From Bacteroidia bacterium (GTDB taxonomy: Bacteria; Bacteroidota; Bacteroidia; AKYH767-A; OLB10), in the NCBI GenBank assembly GCA_020847635.1, contig JADLBQ010000093.1, positions 1 through 32,086 of the forward strand: a DNA stretch of 32,086 nt. Reading direction: 5' to 3'. How positions within the stretch are numbered: the first letter of the stretch is position 1; each line of letters opens with the position of its first letter. The position numbers and the translations under genes are program-made. The notes under the pieces are model-generated. The model saw nothing but the letters and a program-made list of their open reading frames with translations. It had not been told where the DNA came from and ran no database searches. Of the stretch, positions 24,872-32,086 are shown one piece after another.

Positions 24872-26497
24872 TTACGGTTTATTGAGAATTAGCTCTCGGG
24901 AAACAGAAAATGATTCCACTGCCTTTTGAACTGCTTTATCATTCTCAAAAATAACAGGGTAGAATCCGTTATTTCTGAAAAGCTGTCGGCCGATAAATGC
25001 TTTGATCTGTTCACGAATAAACCGGCCGGAGATCTGAATTCCTTTCTCATCATGTTTGACACCCTTTTCAGCAGCATAATCAACAAAGTCATGCATGATG
25101 GATTCAGTAATTTTAAAATTTCTGATAAAATCATTTACCGTTTTATAAGCTGAAAGTGCGGTGCGGTTTTTATCAGTAAAGTCATAAGAAAACTGGCTGA
25201 TGACAGCCTCTGAACTCAGTTTAGACCAGTAAACAGAATAACCGGTTGTATCAACCGGAATAAAAATATCAGGAACAATTCCACCACCGCCATAGACAGT
25301 TCTGCCACCCGGAGTGATAAACTTCAGTGAATCAGGCATGTGAATGCTGTCAGCAGATTCAAACTCACCGTGAATCATCCGTTTATAAATTTCCCGTTCA
25401 TAATCTTCGTATCCGTCCTGATATGGTTTTTGAATACTGCGCCCGGTTGGTGTGTAATACCTAGCAATAGTAAGCCGGATGGCTGAACCATCGGCAAAAA
25501 CAGTTTGTTCCTGTACAAGTCCTTTTCCGAATGATCTTCGCCCGATAATAGTAGCCCGGTCCCAGTCCTGAAGAGCACCAGCTACAATCTCCGAGGCCGA
25601 TGCTGAGCCCTCATCAATCAGAACAGCTACCGGACCATTTTCAAAATCTCCCCGGGCTGTGGCAAAGTTTGAAGTCCGTGGGCGGGCTTTACCCTGCATG
25701 TAAACGATCAGTTTTTTATCCGGCAGAAATTCATCACAAAGCTGGACTGCTGTTCCCAAATATCCTCCCGGATTATTTCTCAGATCCAGGATCAGTTGTT
25801 TCATTCCGACCAACTTCAGCGAATCCAGTGCTGCATGAAACTCATCAAAGGTGGTTGCAGCAAACCGGCCTATTTTAATCAGCCCGGTCGAGTCATTAAC
25901 CATGTAAGCCACATCCACCGAATAGAGCGGAATCTTGCCTCTGATAATTTTAAACGGAATCGGTTTTTCACGACCATGTCTAATCACTTCAATATCAACT
26001 TCTGTTCCTTCACGCCCTCTGAGTTTCTGAAATACGTCATTGTTGGTGATCCCGATTCCTGCCACATTTTCATTGTTAACCTTCACAATCCGGTCACCTG
26101 ACAGAACACCCGCCTGTTCACTGGGGCCTCCGCTTAGTGCACTGACGACCATTATCGTGTCGTCAAGGATATAAAATTCAACTCCGATTCCTTCAAAGTT
26201 ACCCTCCAGAGATTCATTTACAGCTTTCAAATCTTCAGCTGGTATGTAAGAACTGTGTGGATCCAGTTGCTGAAGAATTTTTTCAATGCTGTTATCAACC
26301 AACGTTTTCTGATTGATGGTATCAACATATTCGTTTGAGATGTAACTGATTACTTCAGACAACTTATTAAACTGGGTTGCCCTTGAAGTAAAGAATGTTT
26401 TGCTTTGAATAAACGATGGATTGAGTCTTCCGCCAATGAAAACACCCGCTGCCAGCATTCCAAAGATAATCAACGGCAGAATTTTTTTATTAACCAT
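24872..26497 (-). CDS. S41 family C-terminal processing peptidase (CtpA-like)
   Basis: This 541-residue periplasmic or envelope protease has an N-terminal membrane or signal segment (residues 1-25). A helical domain with LDPHSSYIPAEDL follows (about 45-95). A PDZ domain at about 100-175 includes GIGVEF and ALSGGPSEQAGVLSGDRIVKVN. The S41 catalytic domain contains LILDLRNNPGGYL (235-247), the nucleophile S300 in GSASASE, and the general base K325 in SFGKGLVQ, spaced 25 residues apart as in CtpA/Prc. RLTIARYYTPTGRSIQ follows. The C-terminal region is longer than the minimal core. It trims the C-termini of proteins; natural substrates here are not known. The ATG overlaps the end of the dCMP deaminase gene by eight bases, implying coupled translation. 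Confidence 0.95.
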   Translation of the reverse strand: MVNKKILPLIIFGMLAAGVFIGGRLNPSFIQSKTFFTSRATQFNKLSEVISYISNEYVDTINQKTLVDNSIEKILQQLDPHSSYIPAEDLKAVNESLEGNFEGIGVEFYILDDTIMVVSALSGGPSEQAGVLSGDRIVKVNNENVAGIGITNNDVFQKLRGREGTEVDIEVIRHGREKPIPFKIIRGKIPLYSVDVAYMVNDSTGLIKIGRFAATTFDEFHAALDSLKLVGMKQLILDLRNNPGGYLGTAVQLCDEFLPDKKLIVYMQGKARPRTSNFATARGDFENGPVAVLIDEGSASASEIVAGALQDWDRATIIGRRSFGKGLVQEQTVFADGSAIRLTIARYYTPTGRSIQKPYQDGYEDYEREIYKRMIHGEFESADSIHMPDSLKFITPGGRTVYGGGGIVPDIFIPVDTTGYSVYWSKLSSEAVISQFSYDFTDKNRTALSAYKTVNDFIRNFKITESIMHDFVDYAAEKGVKHDEKGIQISGRFIREQIKAFIGRQLFRNNGFYPVIFENDKAVQKAVESFSVSRELILNKP

Positions 26498-26987
26498 GTG
26501 TGTGAAAATGTTCTAATTCATGATGCAATTTTTCAGGAACAAATTGCTCAACCTCCACTCCGAACTTTCGGAGAAAGTCAACACCCTCGTCCGAAGCAAT
26601 TCCTTTATATTTTGCATAGGACTGGAAGTAAAACACCTTTTTTATTCCAGCTGTAAAAATGATTCGTGCACATGCCAGGCAGGGTGAAAGGGTCACATAC
26701 AAAACCGAGCCTTCGATTGTAGCCTTATTTTTAGCAGCATACAGAATAGCATTCTGTTCTGCATGAATGGCAAGAGAACAACCGCCTTTACTATCTCGCG
26801 GACAACCTGTTTCGGGCCATTCTTCATCACAGTTATGGGTTCCGGCAGGAGGCCCGTTGTAACCCAGTGAAATAATCCGGGTATCACGGGTTAAAACAGC
26901 TCCCACTTTAATCTTAACACAATGAGCTTTACGGGAAAGATTCCAGGCCAGCTCCATATAAATCTCATCAAAAGAAGGGGTAGACAT
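26490..26987 (-). CDS. deoxycytidylate deaminase family protein
   Basis: This zinc-dependent deaminase of 165 residues belongs to the dCMP deaminase / ComEB family, which converts dCMP to dUMP for thymidylate synthesis. H75 and catalytic E77 lie in HAEQNAILYA, and the zinc-binding C103 and C106 are in SPCLACAR. An additional Cys/His-rich loop (HNCDEEWPETGCPRDSKGGC, 51-70) is typical of the family's second zinc or structural site. SLGYNGPPAGT is the nucleotide loop. The ATG at 26987 is used; the longer alternative would need a TTG at 27005. An exact -7 box (TACCTTTG) lies just upstream. Downstream, its end overlaps the CtpA gene by eight bases. Confidence 0.92.
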   Translation of the reverse strand: MSTPSFDEIYMELAWNLSRKAHCVKIKVGAVLTRDTRIISLGYNGPPAGTHNCDEEWPETGCPRDSKGGCSLAIHAEQNAILYAAKNKATIEGSVLYVTLSPCLACARIIFTAGIKKVFYFQSYAKYKGIASDEGVDFLRKFGVEVEQFVPEKLHHELEHFHTHG

Positions 26988-27002
26988 AATCGGGTAGAAC
27001 TG

Positions 27003-27010
27003 CAAAGGTA
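27003..27010 (-). promoter_or_regulatory. -7 promoter box for the deaminase-CtpA operon
   Basis: The minus strand reads TACCTTTG followed by CA, an exact and common form of the Bacteroidota -7 element. Transcription would start near 26996, about nine bases before the ATG at 26987. Confidence 0.5.
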
Positions 27011-27042
27011 ACTATGCAGTTATTTACATCTGAAGAGAAGTA

Positions 27043-27798
27043 TCAGCTCCATTTCAGGTATTGCCTGAGCTTTTTTAATGGTTTCTTAATAATGGTCAGC
27101 ACACCCGGCTTCATTCCATTGAGTTTCCAGGCTAATTGATCTTCAAGATTTGCCTTTATTTTTACAAAAATACTGACATTGCTGGTTCCTCCCATCCGCA
27201 TCCGGATTAAGGTTTCGGGGATGTAGTGAATCTTGATTTTATTCTTATGAATCATCCGCAGCATCAGCTCATAGTCTGCTGAAAGTTTCAGTGAAGTATT
27301 AAATCCTCCGAACTTTTCATAACATTCCCGTTTTACATAAAAAGTCGGATGCGGAGGCATCCATCCCTGGGTAAATGCATCTTCCCGATATTCTCCGGCA
27401 GTCCATCTGCGCATGATTTTATTGACATCATTGCGATTTACAAAGACCAGGTCTCCATAAATTCCCTCAATTGCCGGATCACTGTTAAATGCACCGGCTA
27501 CAAGGCTCAGAATATTTTCAGCAGCATATACATCATCTGAATGAAGCATTCCAACCACATCACCAGTTGCCAGGCTGATCCCCTTATTCAACGCGTCATA
27601 AAGCCCTTTATCCTTTTCAGATACAATCCTGTGAATCCGTTCTTTATACTTGTTGACAATATCCATTGTACCGTCTTTTGAGAGACCATCTACAATGATG
27701 TATTCAACATCTTTATAATCCTGAGACAGTACTGAATGGATGGTATCTTCAATTGTGTACCGGCTGTTATAGGTTATAGTAATGACTGAAATTTTCAA
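27043..27798 (-). CDS. glycosyltransferase family 2
   Basis: This 251-residue enzyme has the GT-A fold of family 2, transferring a sugar from a nucleotide donor to a lipid-linked or polysaccharide acceptor on the cytoplasmic face. The start, KISVITITYNSRYTIEDTI, contains the donor-binding strand. VEYIIVDGLSKDGT (31-44) is the second conserved motif and LHSDDVY (about 85-91) the metal-binding DxD-like site. FTQGWMPPHPTFYVKRE and LSADYELMLRM are typical acceptor-side motifs of WcaA-like GT2 enzymes. The start codon is TTG at 27798; the upstream frame has no ATG before a stop at 27826. It is the last gene of the polysaccharide cluster, 93 bases after the GT4 gene. The sugar specificity is unknown. 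Confidence 0.9.
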   Translation of the reverse strand: MKISVITITYNSRYTIEDTIHSVLSQDYKDVEYIIVDGLSKDGTMDIVNKYKERIHRIVSEKDKGLYDALNKGISLATGDVVGMLHSDDVYAAENILSLVAGAFNSDPAIEGIYGDLVFVNRNDVNKIMRRWTAGEYREDAFTQGWMPPHPTFYVKRECYEKFGGFNTSLKLSADYELMLRMIHKNKIKIHYIPETLIRMRMGGTSNVSIFVKIKANLEDQLAWKLNGMKPGVLTIIKKPLKKLRQYLKWS

Positions 27799-27825
27799 GA
27801 TAACAAATTTTTGAGTTGTAAATGA

Positions 27826-27850
27826 TTATCACTTATACGGAAGGTGATAA
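27826..27850. repeat. inverted repeat between GT4 and GT2 genes
   Basis: TTATCAC (27826-27832) and GTGATAA (27844-27850) are perfect inverted arms around an 11-base loop. It lies in the 93-base gap between two glycosyltransferase genes on the minus strand. No U-tract follows, so it may be an mRNA structure or operator instead of a terminator. Confidence 0.35.
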
Positions 27851-27891
27851 CAGTGGTTTTTATAGGATGTAAAAATAATCGTTGCATTCCA

Positions 27892-28983
27892 TTAATTATT
27901 GAAACGAAATACAGGCCAATTTGCTGCATCGGCAAATTCCCATGCAATTCCGGCCCAGATATCCGGCTTCATAACGGCAGCCAGCCGAGCACTGCGATCT
28001 CCCATTAATGCCAGCTGCGACTGATCCAGATCAATTATCTGATTCAAAACAGATTTCAGTGATTCTTTATCATCAGGCTGATGAATGAACCCGTTATACC
28101 CGTCTTTCAGGAAGGCAGAAACAGCATAAACTCCCGAACTGCAGACCAGCGGAAACCCCGATGCTGCATATTCATGGACGGCAACTCCCCAATGGTCCCG
28201 GACCGAAGGCATGATAAAGATTCCTGTCTGTTCAATAAACTTACCCATTTCGGAAGGCTGAACAAAACCAAAATCTTTTATTGCTGGGTGCTCAGGCATC
28301 TGCGGCCGAAGCTCACCCTTTCCCAGGCACCACAACTCCCACTCGTTAGGCCTCTCCTGCTGAAACTCATAAAAGGCCTGCCACAACCTGTCCACTCCTT
28401 TAATCGGAATATAACGGCCGACATAGATGAATCTTTTTGGAAATGAGTGGTGCTTATTCTCTTTGTTTCTGAGATACTCGGAATGGAAATATTCAAAATC
28501 ACATGAATAGCCTCCTTCACTGATTTGATGGTCTTTAAATCCGATTCTCAGTGCATATTGACGCTGCGGATTCCCGGAAACCCAACAGGCATCAAAGTGG
28601 CTTCGCAGATAAACTGGCCCGATAAGGCGCATCAGGTTTTGTTTGAATGTATTTTGCCAGGGATTATCAAATTTTAAGACTCTCCGGCTTTTACCCTTCA
28701 TGTTTTTACATACATATTTATACTCGGCATCTCCCCAGCCGCTGCAGAAAATCACATCCGGTGATACCGATTTGACCTGTGCCAGCAGCTCTTCTTTATT
28801 GAAATGTGATTTATCAAGGAATTTCAGTTTCGGGCTTGAAAGATTCATCTTAAAAGGAGCATCCGGATCCAGCGGATAATGAACAACCGTAATAGCTGCA
28901 TCATAATGCCGGAGTATTCGTTCAATGCAGGTAAACAAATAACCTGATGGTGCATATGCAAGAAAAACCAATTTACGACTCAT
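27892..28983 (-). CDS. glycosyltransferase family 4
   Basis: This 363-residue GT-B fold enzyme begins with LVFLAYAPSGYLFTCIERIL. The C-terminal nucleotide-sugar domain contains RFIYVGRYIPIKGVDRLWQAF (about 186-206), ELWCLGKGEL, and FIMPSVRDHWGVAVHEYAASGFPLV (about 255-279). The last holds the expected Glu of the E-x7-E region, although the second Glu position is changed (HEYAASGFP), a common variant. It is probably cytoplasmic or membrane-associated and adds a sugar during surface polysaccharide assembly. Its ATG overlaps the stop of the upstream O-antigen ligase gene by four bases (ATGA), so the two are translated together. Confidence 0.9.
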   Translation of the reverse strand: MSRKLVFLAYAPSGYLFTCIERILRHYDAAITVVHYPLDPDAPFKMNLSSPKLKFLDKSHFNKEELLAQVKSVSPDVIFCSGWGDAEYKYVCKNMKGKSRRVLKFDNPWQNTFKQNLMRLIGPVYLRSHFDACWVSGNPQRQYALRIGFKDHQISEGGYSCDFEYFHSEYLRNKENKHHSFPKRFIYVGRYIPIKGVDRLWQAFYEFQQERPNEWELWCLGKGELRPQMPEHPAIKDFGFVQPSEMGKFIEQTGIFIMPSVRDHWGVAVHEYAASGFPLVCSSGVYAVSAFLKDGYNGFIHQPDDKESLKSVLNQIIDLDQSQLALMGDRSARLAAVMKPDIWAGIAWEFADAANWPVFRFNN

Positions 28984-30311
28984 ACAATAGGCTTAGGAGA
29001 TCCGTCTAATGGCAGGCTTTCGGCTTTCAGATCTTCCGGTTCCGGACTAAGCTGACCAATTATTGACATTACAATGAGCAACTGCAGAATAAAAGGACTT
29101 AATGCACCGGCCAGCCATGATTCGAAAGTAGCAGAAAACATAACACTGTAAAGCATGGGCAAAGCATAAACCGTTTTGGAAGAGTAAGAAACAAACCGGT
29201 AGATCAATCCTCCGGCATACAGAATCAACCCAATAATACCCGAATTAAGCCAGAGTGCTAACCAACTGTTATGAGTATTTCCAACATGAAGCCTGACGAA
29301 TAAATCATAACCGAAGGTTCTGAACATATAAACTTCATAACCGACTCCATGGCCGATTAAATAATCATTTTTCAGGTGATCAAGCGAAAACTTCCAGGCA
29401 ATCAGGCGGCCTGAGCCATCATCAATATTTTCAACCCGCATATATTCCTGCAGTCCTAATGAATCAAGTATATAAGGCAGGTTGGCTATCAACAAATGGT
29501 AACTGACAGCAATCACAATCAATGCTGTAAATCCAAACAAGTAAGATTGTTTAAAGAAATATGAAAAACCCCAGAAGATTAGAATTGAGACAATTGTATT
29601 TCGTGAGCCAGATAAAATCACCGATATAAGAACTACTGCATAAATAAAAATTATTTCATTCCGGGTAAAATAGTTCCGGTAATGTGTAATGATAATTGTA
29701 AACATCCCGAAGAACACAGTGCATAAAATTCCAAGAGCATTCGGATTGCCGGTTACTCCCTGGAAACGACCCATGATAAAAGCCGAACCGGGAAGTATCA
29801 CCGCCATGAATAAGCCATATATAAACAGTGATACCATGGTGAGAACGGCTCCTTTAATAAAATGTTCCTTCTCTTCTTCGAGGCATTTACTCATAAAAAC
29901 CGGAATAATGGCATACAATAAGAAGGTACTGACTGTTTTCTGGAAAGACAGAAAAGCTTCCGGACTTCTTAGCAAGGGAATAAACATCCAGACCAGATAT
30001 AACAAGAAAGGGCCAATCACCATATTCCGGTACTTGAATTCTTTACTATTGAACATAAAGAAAACCACCATCATCAGCATATAAATATCTTTGATCTTAC
30101 TGGCCCAGAGTAATTGTTCTTTCCAGTGATCTGATAAAACAGCAATGATCATAAATCCAAACAGCATTTCAGAATGCATGTTTCTCATTCTCATCAGCAG
30201 CAGGCTTCCCGGAATAATGACATAAAATGAAGGACCGCCATACATACCGGATAAAATCCAGACTGAAACCATAATGACAAACTGGATATTTCTCTTATAA
30301 TAATCAATCAT
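28980..30311 (-). CDS. O-antigen ligase / polymerase family membrane protein
   Basis: This is a roughly 443-residue polytopic membrane protein with about 11-12 hydrophobic segments and a large periplasmic loop. It matches the Wzy_C / O-antigen ligase superfamily. RFQGVTGNPNALGILCTVFF (about residue 187) is the family motif, followed by ISVILSGSRNTIVSIL (about 234), and the periplasmic loop near 310-345 contains LIGHGVGYEVY and NTHNSWLALWLNSG, with the conserved His. The enzyme either polymerises repeat units (Wzy) or ligates the polymer to a lipid acceptor (WaaL); sequence alone does not separate the two. It overlaps its neighbours by 8 bases upstream and 4 bases downstream, a tight operon arrangement. 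Confidence 0.87.
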   Translation of the reverse strand: MIDYYKRNIQFVIMVSVWILSGMYGGPSFYVIIPGSLLLMRMRNMHSEMLFGFMIIAVLSDHWKEQLLWASKIKDIYMLMMVVFFMFNSKEFKYRNMVIGPFLLYLVWMFIPLLRSPEAFLSFQKTVSTFLLYAIIPVFMSKCLEEEKEHFIKGAVLTMVSLFIYGLFMAVILPGSAFIMGRFQGVTGNPNALGILCTVFFGMFTIIITHYRNYFTRNEIIFIYAVVLISVILSGSRNTIVSILIFWGFSYFFKQSYLFGFTALIVIAVSYHLLIANLPYILDSLGLQEYMRVENIDDGSGRLIAWKFSLDHLKNDYLIGHGVGYEVYMFRTFGYDLFVRLHVGNTHNSWLALWLNSGIIGLILYAGGLIYRFVSYSSKTVYALPMLYSVMFSATFESWLAGALSPFILQLLIVMSIIGQLSPEPEDLKAESLPLDGSPKPIV

Positions 30312-31437
30312 GCTGAAATTCTCTGAATAGCTTTACATGTTGCCGGGCAACAACTTCCCATGTAAAATTACGACTGACTTTCTTAAAAGAGGCATCTGCC
30401 ATTTTCCTTCTTTCTCCGGGAGTCAGTTCTGCAAACTTCCGGATTGCCTGCTTAAGAGATTCAACACTGCGCTTTTCAATTACAATTGCATTTTCGTTGC
30501 CGGCCAGATCAAGTGTAGCACCGGTATCAGTAATAATCACCGGCAGTGAATAACTCATTGCTTCTAATGCTACGGTTGGCATCCCTTCAAACAGAGTCGG
30601 AAGTATAAATGCATCACTTTCCCGGTACAACCTGAAAAGTGTATCATCATCTGCTCCTCCCTTTAACTCAATATTTTCATCGGTTACTTTTGATTTAAAT
30701 TCATCATACAATGGGCCTTTCCCGACCAGTACATAGCGGAGCTGCTTATTCCAGCCTTCGTTGTTTAATTGCTGAGCTGCCCTGATCAGCACATCAATAC
30801 CTTTATTAAATGCAAATCTTCCTACAAAAATGAATTGAATAAAACCCCTTTGTGGTTTTTCCTGGGCTGATCTTTCCGGCAGATTAACCGCATTGGGAAG
30901 CTCTACAATTCTTTCCTTGCAGACTTTACACTGACTTTCAAGAATTCCGGTTAGCCTTCCGCCAAGTGACACAACCCGTGCCGGGTAACGAAACAAATAC
31001 TGATGCACCCAGCGGAAAAGTGTAGTAATCAATTTTTCCTTAACTGTCAGTACCTGGAAAGGCTCCAGCCCGTGAGGATTCAAAATTAACCGGTGTGCAA
31101 CCTTTTTTATATTAAACCACACAGCCAGGCCCTGAGAATAAATGACTGCTTGCGGAAACTGAATCAGGATTTTGTAAACCTCTTTTGAATAGCGGTAATG
31201 CGATCTCAGGTATTCAATCTGGCCTGTCGGCTTTTTAAACGGCAATACAATTTCTGTAACTGAATCAAACTTCTTAAAAATCTGCTGTTCGGTATGGGGA
31301 TGAATCACAATCAGATCAACTTCATCTGTTTTTGCCAAGGCTTCAATCAGCAAACGGCTGTGGCGCTGCATTCCCCCGACCGAAAACGGGAAAATACCAT
31401 CCGTTACAAAAATAATCTGTTGCCTTACTGAGCTCAT
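30304..31437 (-). CDS. glycosyltransferase family 4
   Basis: This 377-residue GT-B enzyme starts with IIFVTDGIFPFSVGGMQRHSRLLIEAL, the glycine-rich N-terminal loop of GT4 enzymes. The C-terminal donor domain shows FIQFIFVGRFAFNKGIDVLIRAAQ (about 204-226), YVLVGKGPLYDEFKSKV and the E-x7-E region in FILPTLFEGMPTVALEAMSYSLPVI, with both Glu residues present. It is likely cytoplasmic or peripheral to the inner membrane. It lies 22 bases after the epimerase and overlaps the O-antigen ligase gene by eight bases, so it belongs to the same polysaccharide transcript. The exact sugar and acceptor cannot be predicted. Confidence 0.93.
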   Translation of the reverse strand: MSSVRQQIIFVTDGIFPFSVGGMQRHSRLLIEALAKTDEVDLIVIHPHTEQQIFKKFDSVTEIVLPFKKPTGQIEYLRSHYRYSKEVYKILIQFPQAVIYSQGLAVWFNIKKVAHRLILNPHGLEPFQVLTVKEKLITTLFRWVHQYLFRYPARVVSLGGRLTGILESQCKVCKERIVELPNAVNLPERSAQEKPQRGFIQFIFVGRFAFNKGIDVLIRAAQQLNNEGWNKQLRYVLVGKGPLYDEFKSKVTDENIELKGGADDDTLFRLYRESDAFILPTLFEGMPTVALEAMSYSLPVIITDTGATLDLAGNENAIVIEKRSVESLKQAIRKFAELTPGERRKMADASFKKVSRNFTWEVVARQHVKLFREFQHD

Positions 31438-31459
31438 TCAGAATGCGAAAATCGGAATC

Positions 31460-32086
31460 TTATTTCATCACCGAGTTATTTACCAGTGTACGGATTCCTT
31501 CATCAATGCCGATTTTAGGCTGCCATCCTAAGGATTTGAGTTTAGCAACATCGGCCAACAGATGCATCCGTTCCACCTTCCGGACCCTTGCCGGATCAAC
31601 CTCAATTTCAATTTTTTCTCCAAGCTGCCGTTCAAAAGCTTCCACAATTTCAGTCACTGAATATTCAATACCTCTTCCCAGATTAAAAATGTCAATTCCT
31701 TTGTTTGATTTTTGCAAGAGTGTTTCAATAGCTGCTGCCATATCATAGGTATGAATGAAATCCCGCTTAGGAGTAAGATTCCCAAGTTTGATCTTTCGCA
31801 ATCCATTATTCACCTGTTTCTGAATCTCGGGGATTAAATGAGGGTTAGTTTCATTTGGCCCGAATGCATTAAAAAACCGGCAGATGATGGTATTGATTCC
31901 TGAACGAAGAAAGAATTCATTGCATAAATGTTCACCTGTAAGTTTTGACAATCCATAAATATCCATCGGACCAACCGGATGAGTTTCACTGACTGAATCA
32001 TCATAAATGGGATAAACAGCAGCAGTAGATGCAAACAGCAGTTGTTCAACTTTATTGACAGCGGCAGCATCCAGGATATGAATGGT
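31460..32086 (-). CDS. NAD-dependent sugar-nucleotide epimerase/dehydratase, partial
   Basis: This is the C-terminal 208 residues of an extended short-chain dehydrogenase that continues past the right edge. The visible part starts TIHILDAAAVNKVEQLLFAS, with the catalytic Ser/Thr region FASTAAVY, then the active-site pair in IYGLSKLTGE (Tyr and Lys four apart). CRFFNAFGPNETNPHLIPE and LTPKRDFIHTYDMAAAI are typical of UDP-glucose/UDP-GlcNAc 4-epimerase-type enzymes. FNLGRGIEYSVTEIVEAF and LGWQPKIGIDEGIRTLV close the fold. The N-terminal Rossmann motif lies outside the window, so the cofactor and reaction are inferred. It supplies a nucleotide sugar to the adjacent glycosyltransferase cluster. 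The open frame has no stop up to base 32086. Confidence 0.92.
   Translation of the reverse strand, partial: TIHILDAAAVNKVEQLLFASTAAVYPIYDDSVSETHPVGPMDIYGLSKLTGEHLCNEFFLRSGINTIICRFFNAFGPNETNPHLIPEIQKQVNNGLRKIKLGNLTPKRDFIHTYDMAAAIETLLQKSNKGIDIFNLGRGIEYSVTEIVEAFERQLGEKIEIEVDPARVRKVERMHLLADVAKLKSLGWQPKIGIDEGIRTLVNNSVMK

Noticed and set aside
28081-28446. 121-codon plus-strand frame opposite the GT4 gene
   Set aside because: It is a shadow of the conserved GT4 donor domain on the other strand.
29689-30084. 131-codon plus-strand frame within the O-antigen ligase gene
   Set aside because: It is antisense to a well-supported membrane protein and has no start context or recognisable domain.
1-32086. 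Mobile elements, phage genes, defence systems or integration sites
   Set aside because: No transposase, integrase, toxin-antitoxin, restriction or phage-like gene was recognised, and no tRNA or flanking direct repeats were found.

Overview
The window is chromosomal DNA from a member of the Bacteroidota; nothing in it resolves the lineage below phylum. The evidence is a type A and a type B type IX secretion (T9SS) sorting domain in secreted proteins, SprB-type repeats, a DUF3276/PUR-alpha-like gene, a DUF5916 protein, the HemD-DUF4271 pair, Bacteroidota-type -7 boxes (TAnnTTTG) before several genes, moderate-to-low GC and very few Shine-Dalgarno sequences. There are no insertion sequences, phage genes, CRISPR arrays or tRNA/rRNA genes that I can recognise.

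Layout. 1-2360 (minus): DUF4271 membrane protein, HemD and a polysaccharide flippase cut by the left edge. 2442-6486 (plus): M1 aminopeptidase lipoprotein, glutamate racemase MurI and a PLP aminotransferase. 6572-10701 (plus): DUF3276 nucleic-acid-binding protein, a small unrecognised ORF, a large T9SS type B/SprB-repeat protein and RecA. 10756-12418 (minus): the Mg2+ transporter MgtE behind an M-box (ykoK) magnesium riboswitch. 12449-16477 (minus): a T9SS type A surface protein with a strong terminator, QueG and RuvB. 16552-19793 (minus): GH20 beta-hexosaminidase coupled to deoxyribose-phosphate aldolase. 20080-24772 (minus): DUF5916 protein, T9SS beta-propeller-like protein and a 7-TM membrane protein, closely spaced. 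24872-26987 (minus): CtpA-like S41 protease and dCMP deaminase, overlapping. 27043-32086 (minus): a surface polysaccharide cluster with GT2, GT4, O-antigen ligase/polymerase, GT4 and a partial sugar-nucleotide epimerase.

Most genes are housekeeping: DNA repair (RecA, RuvB), cell wall (MurI), queuosine (QueG), heme (HemD), nucleotide metabolism (dCMP deaminase, DeoC) and Mg2+ uptake. They are interleaved with secreted or envelope proteins. The most informative non-coding element is the M-box at 12228-12391. It explains the roughly 370-base gap before mgtE and fixes the mgtE start at 12135. The next most interesting is a near-symmetric divergent promoter region at 2377-2432. I see no convincing undescribed multi-gene system; the findings below are modest and ranked accordingly.
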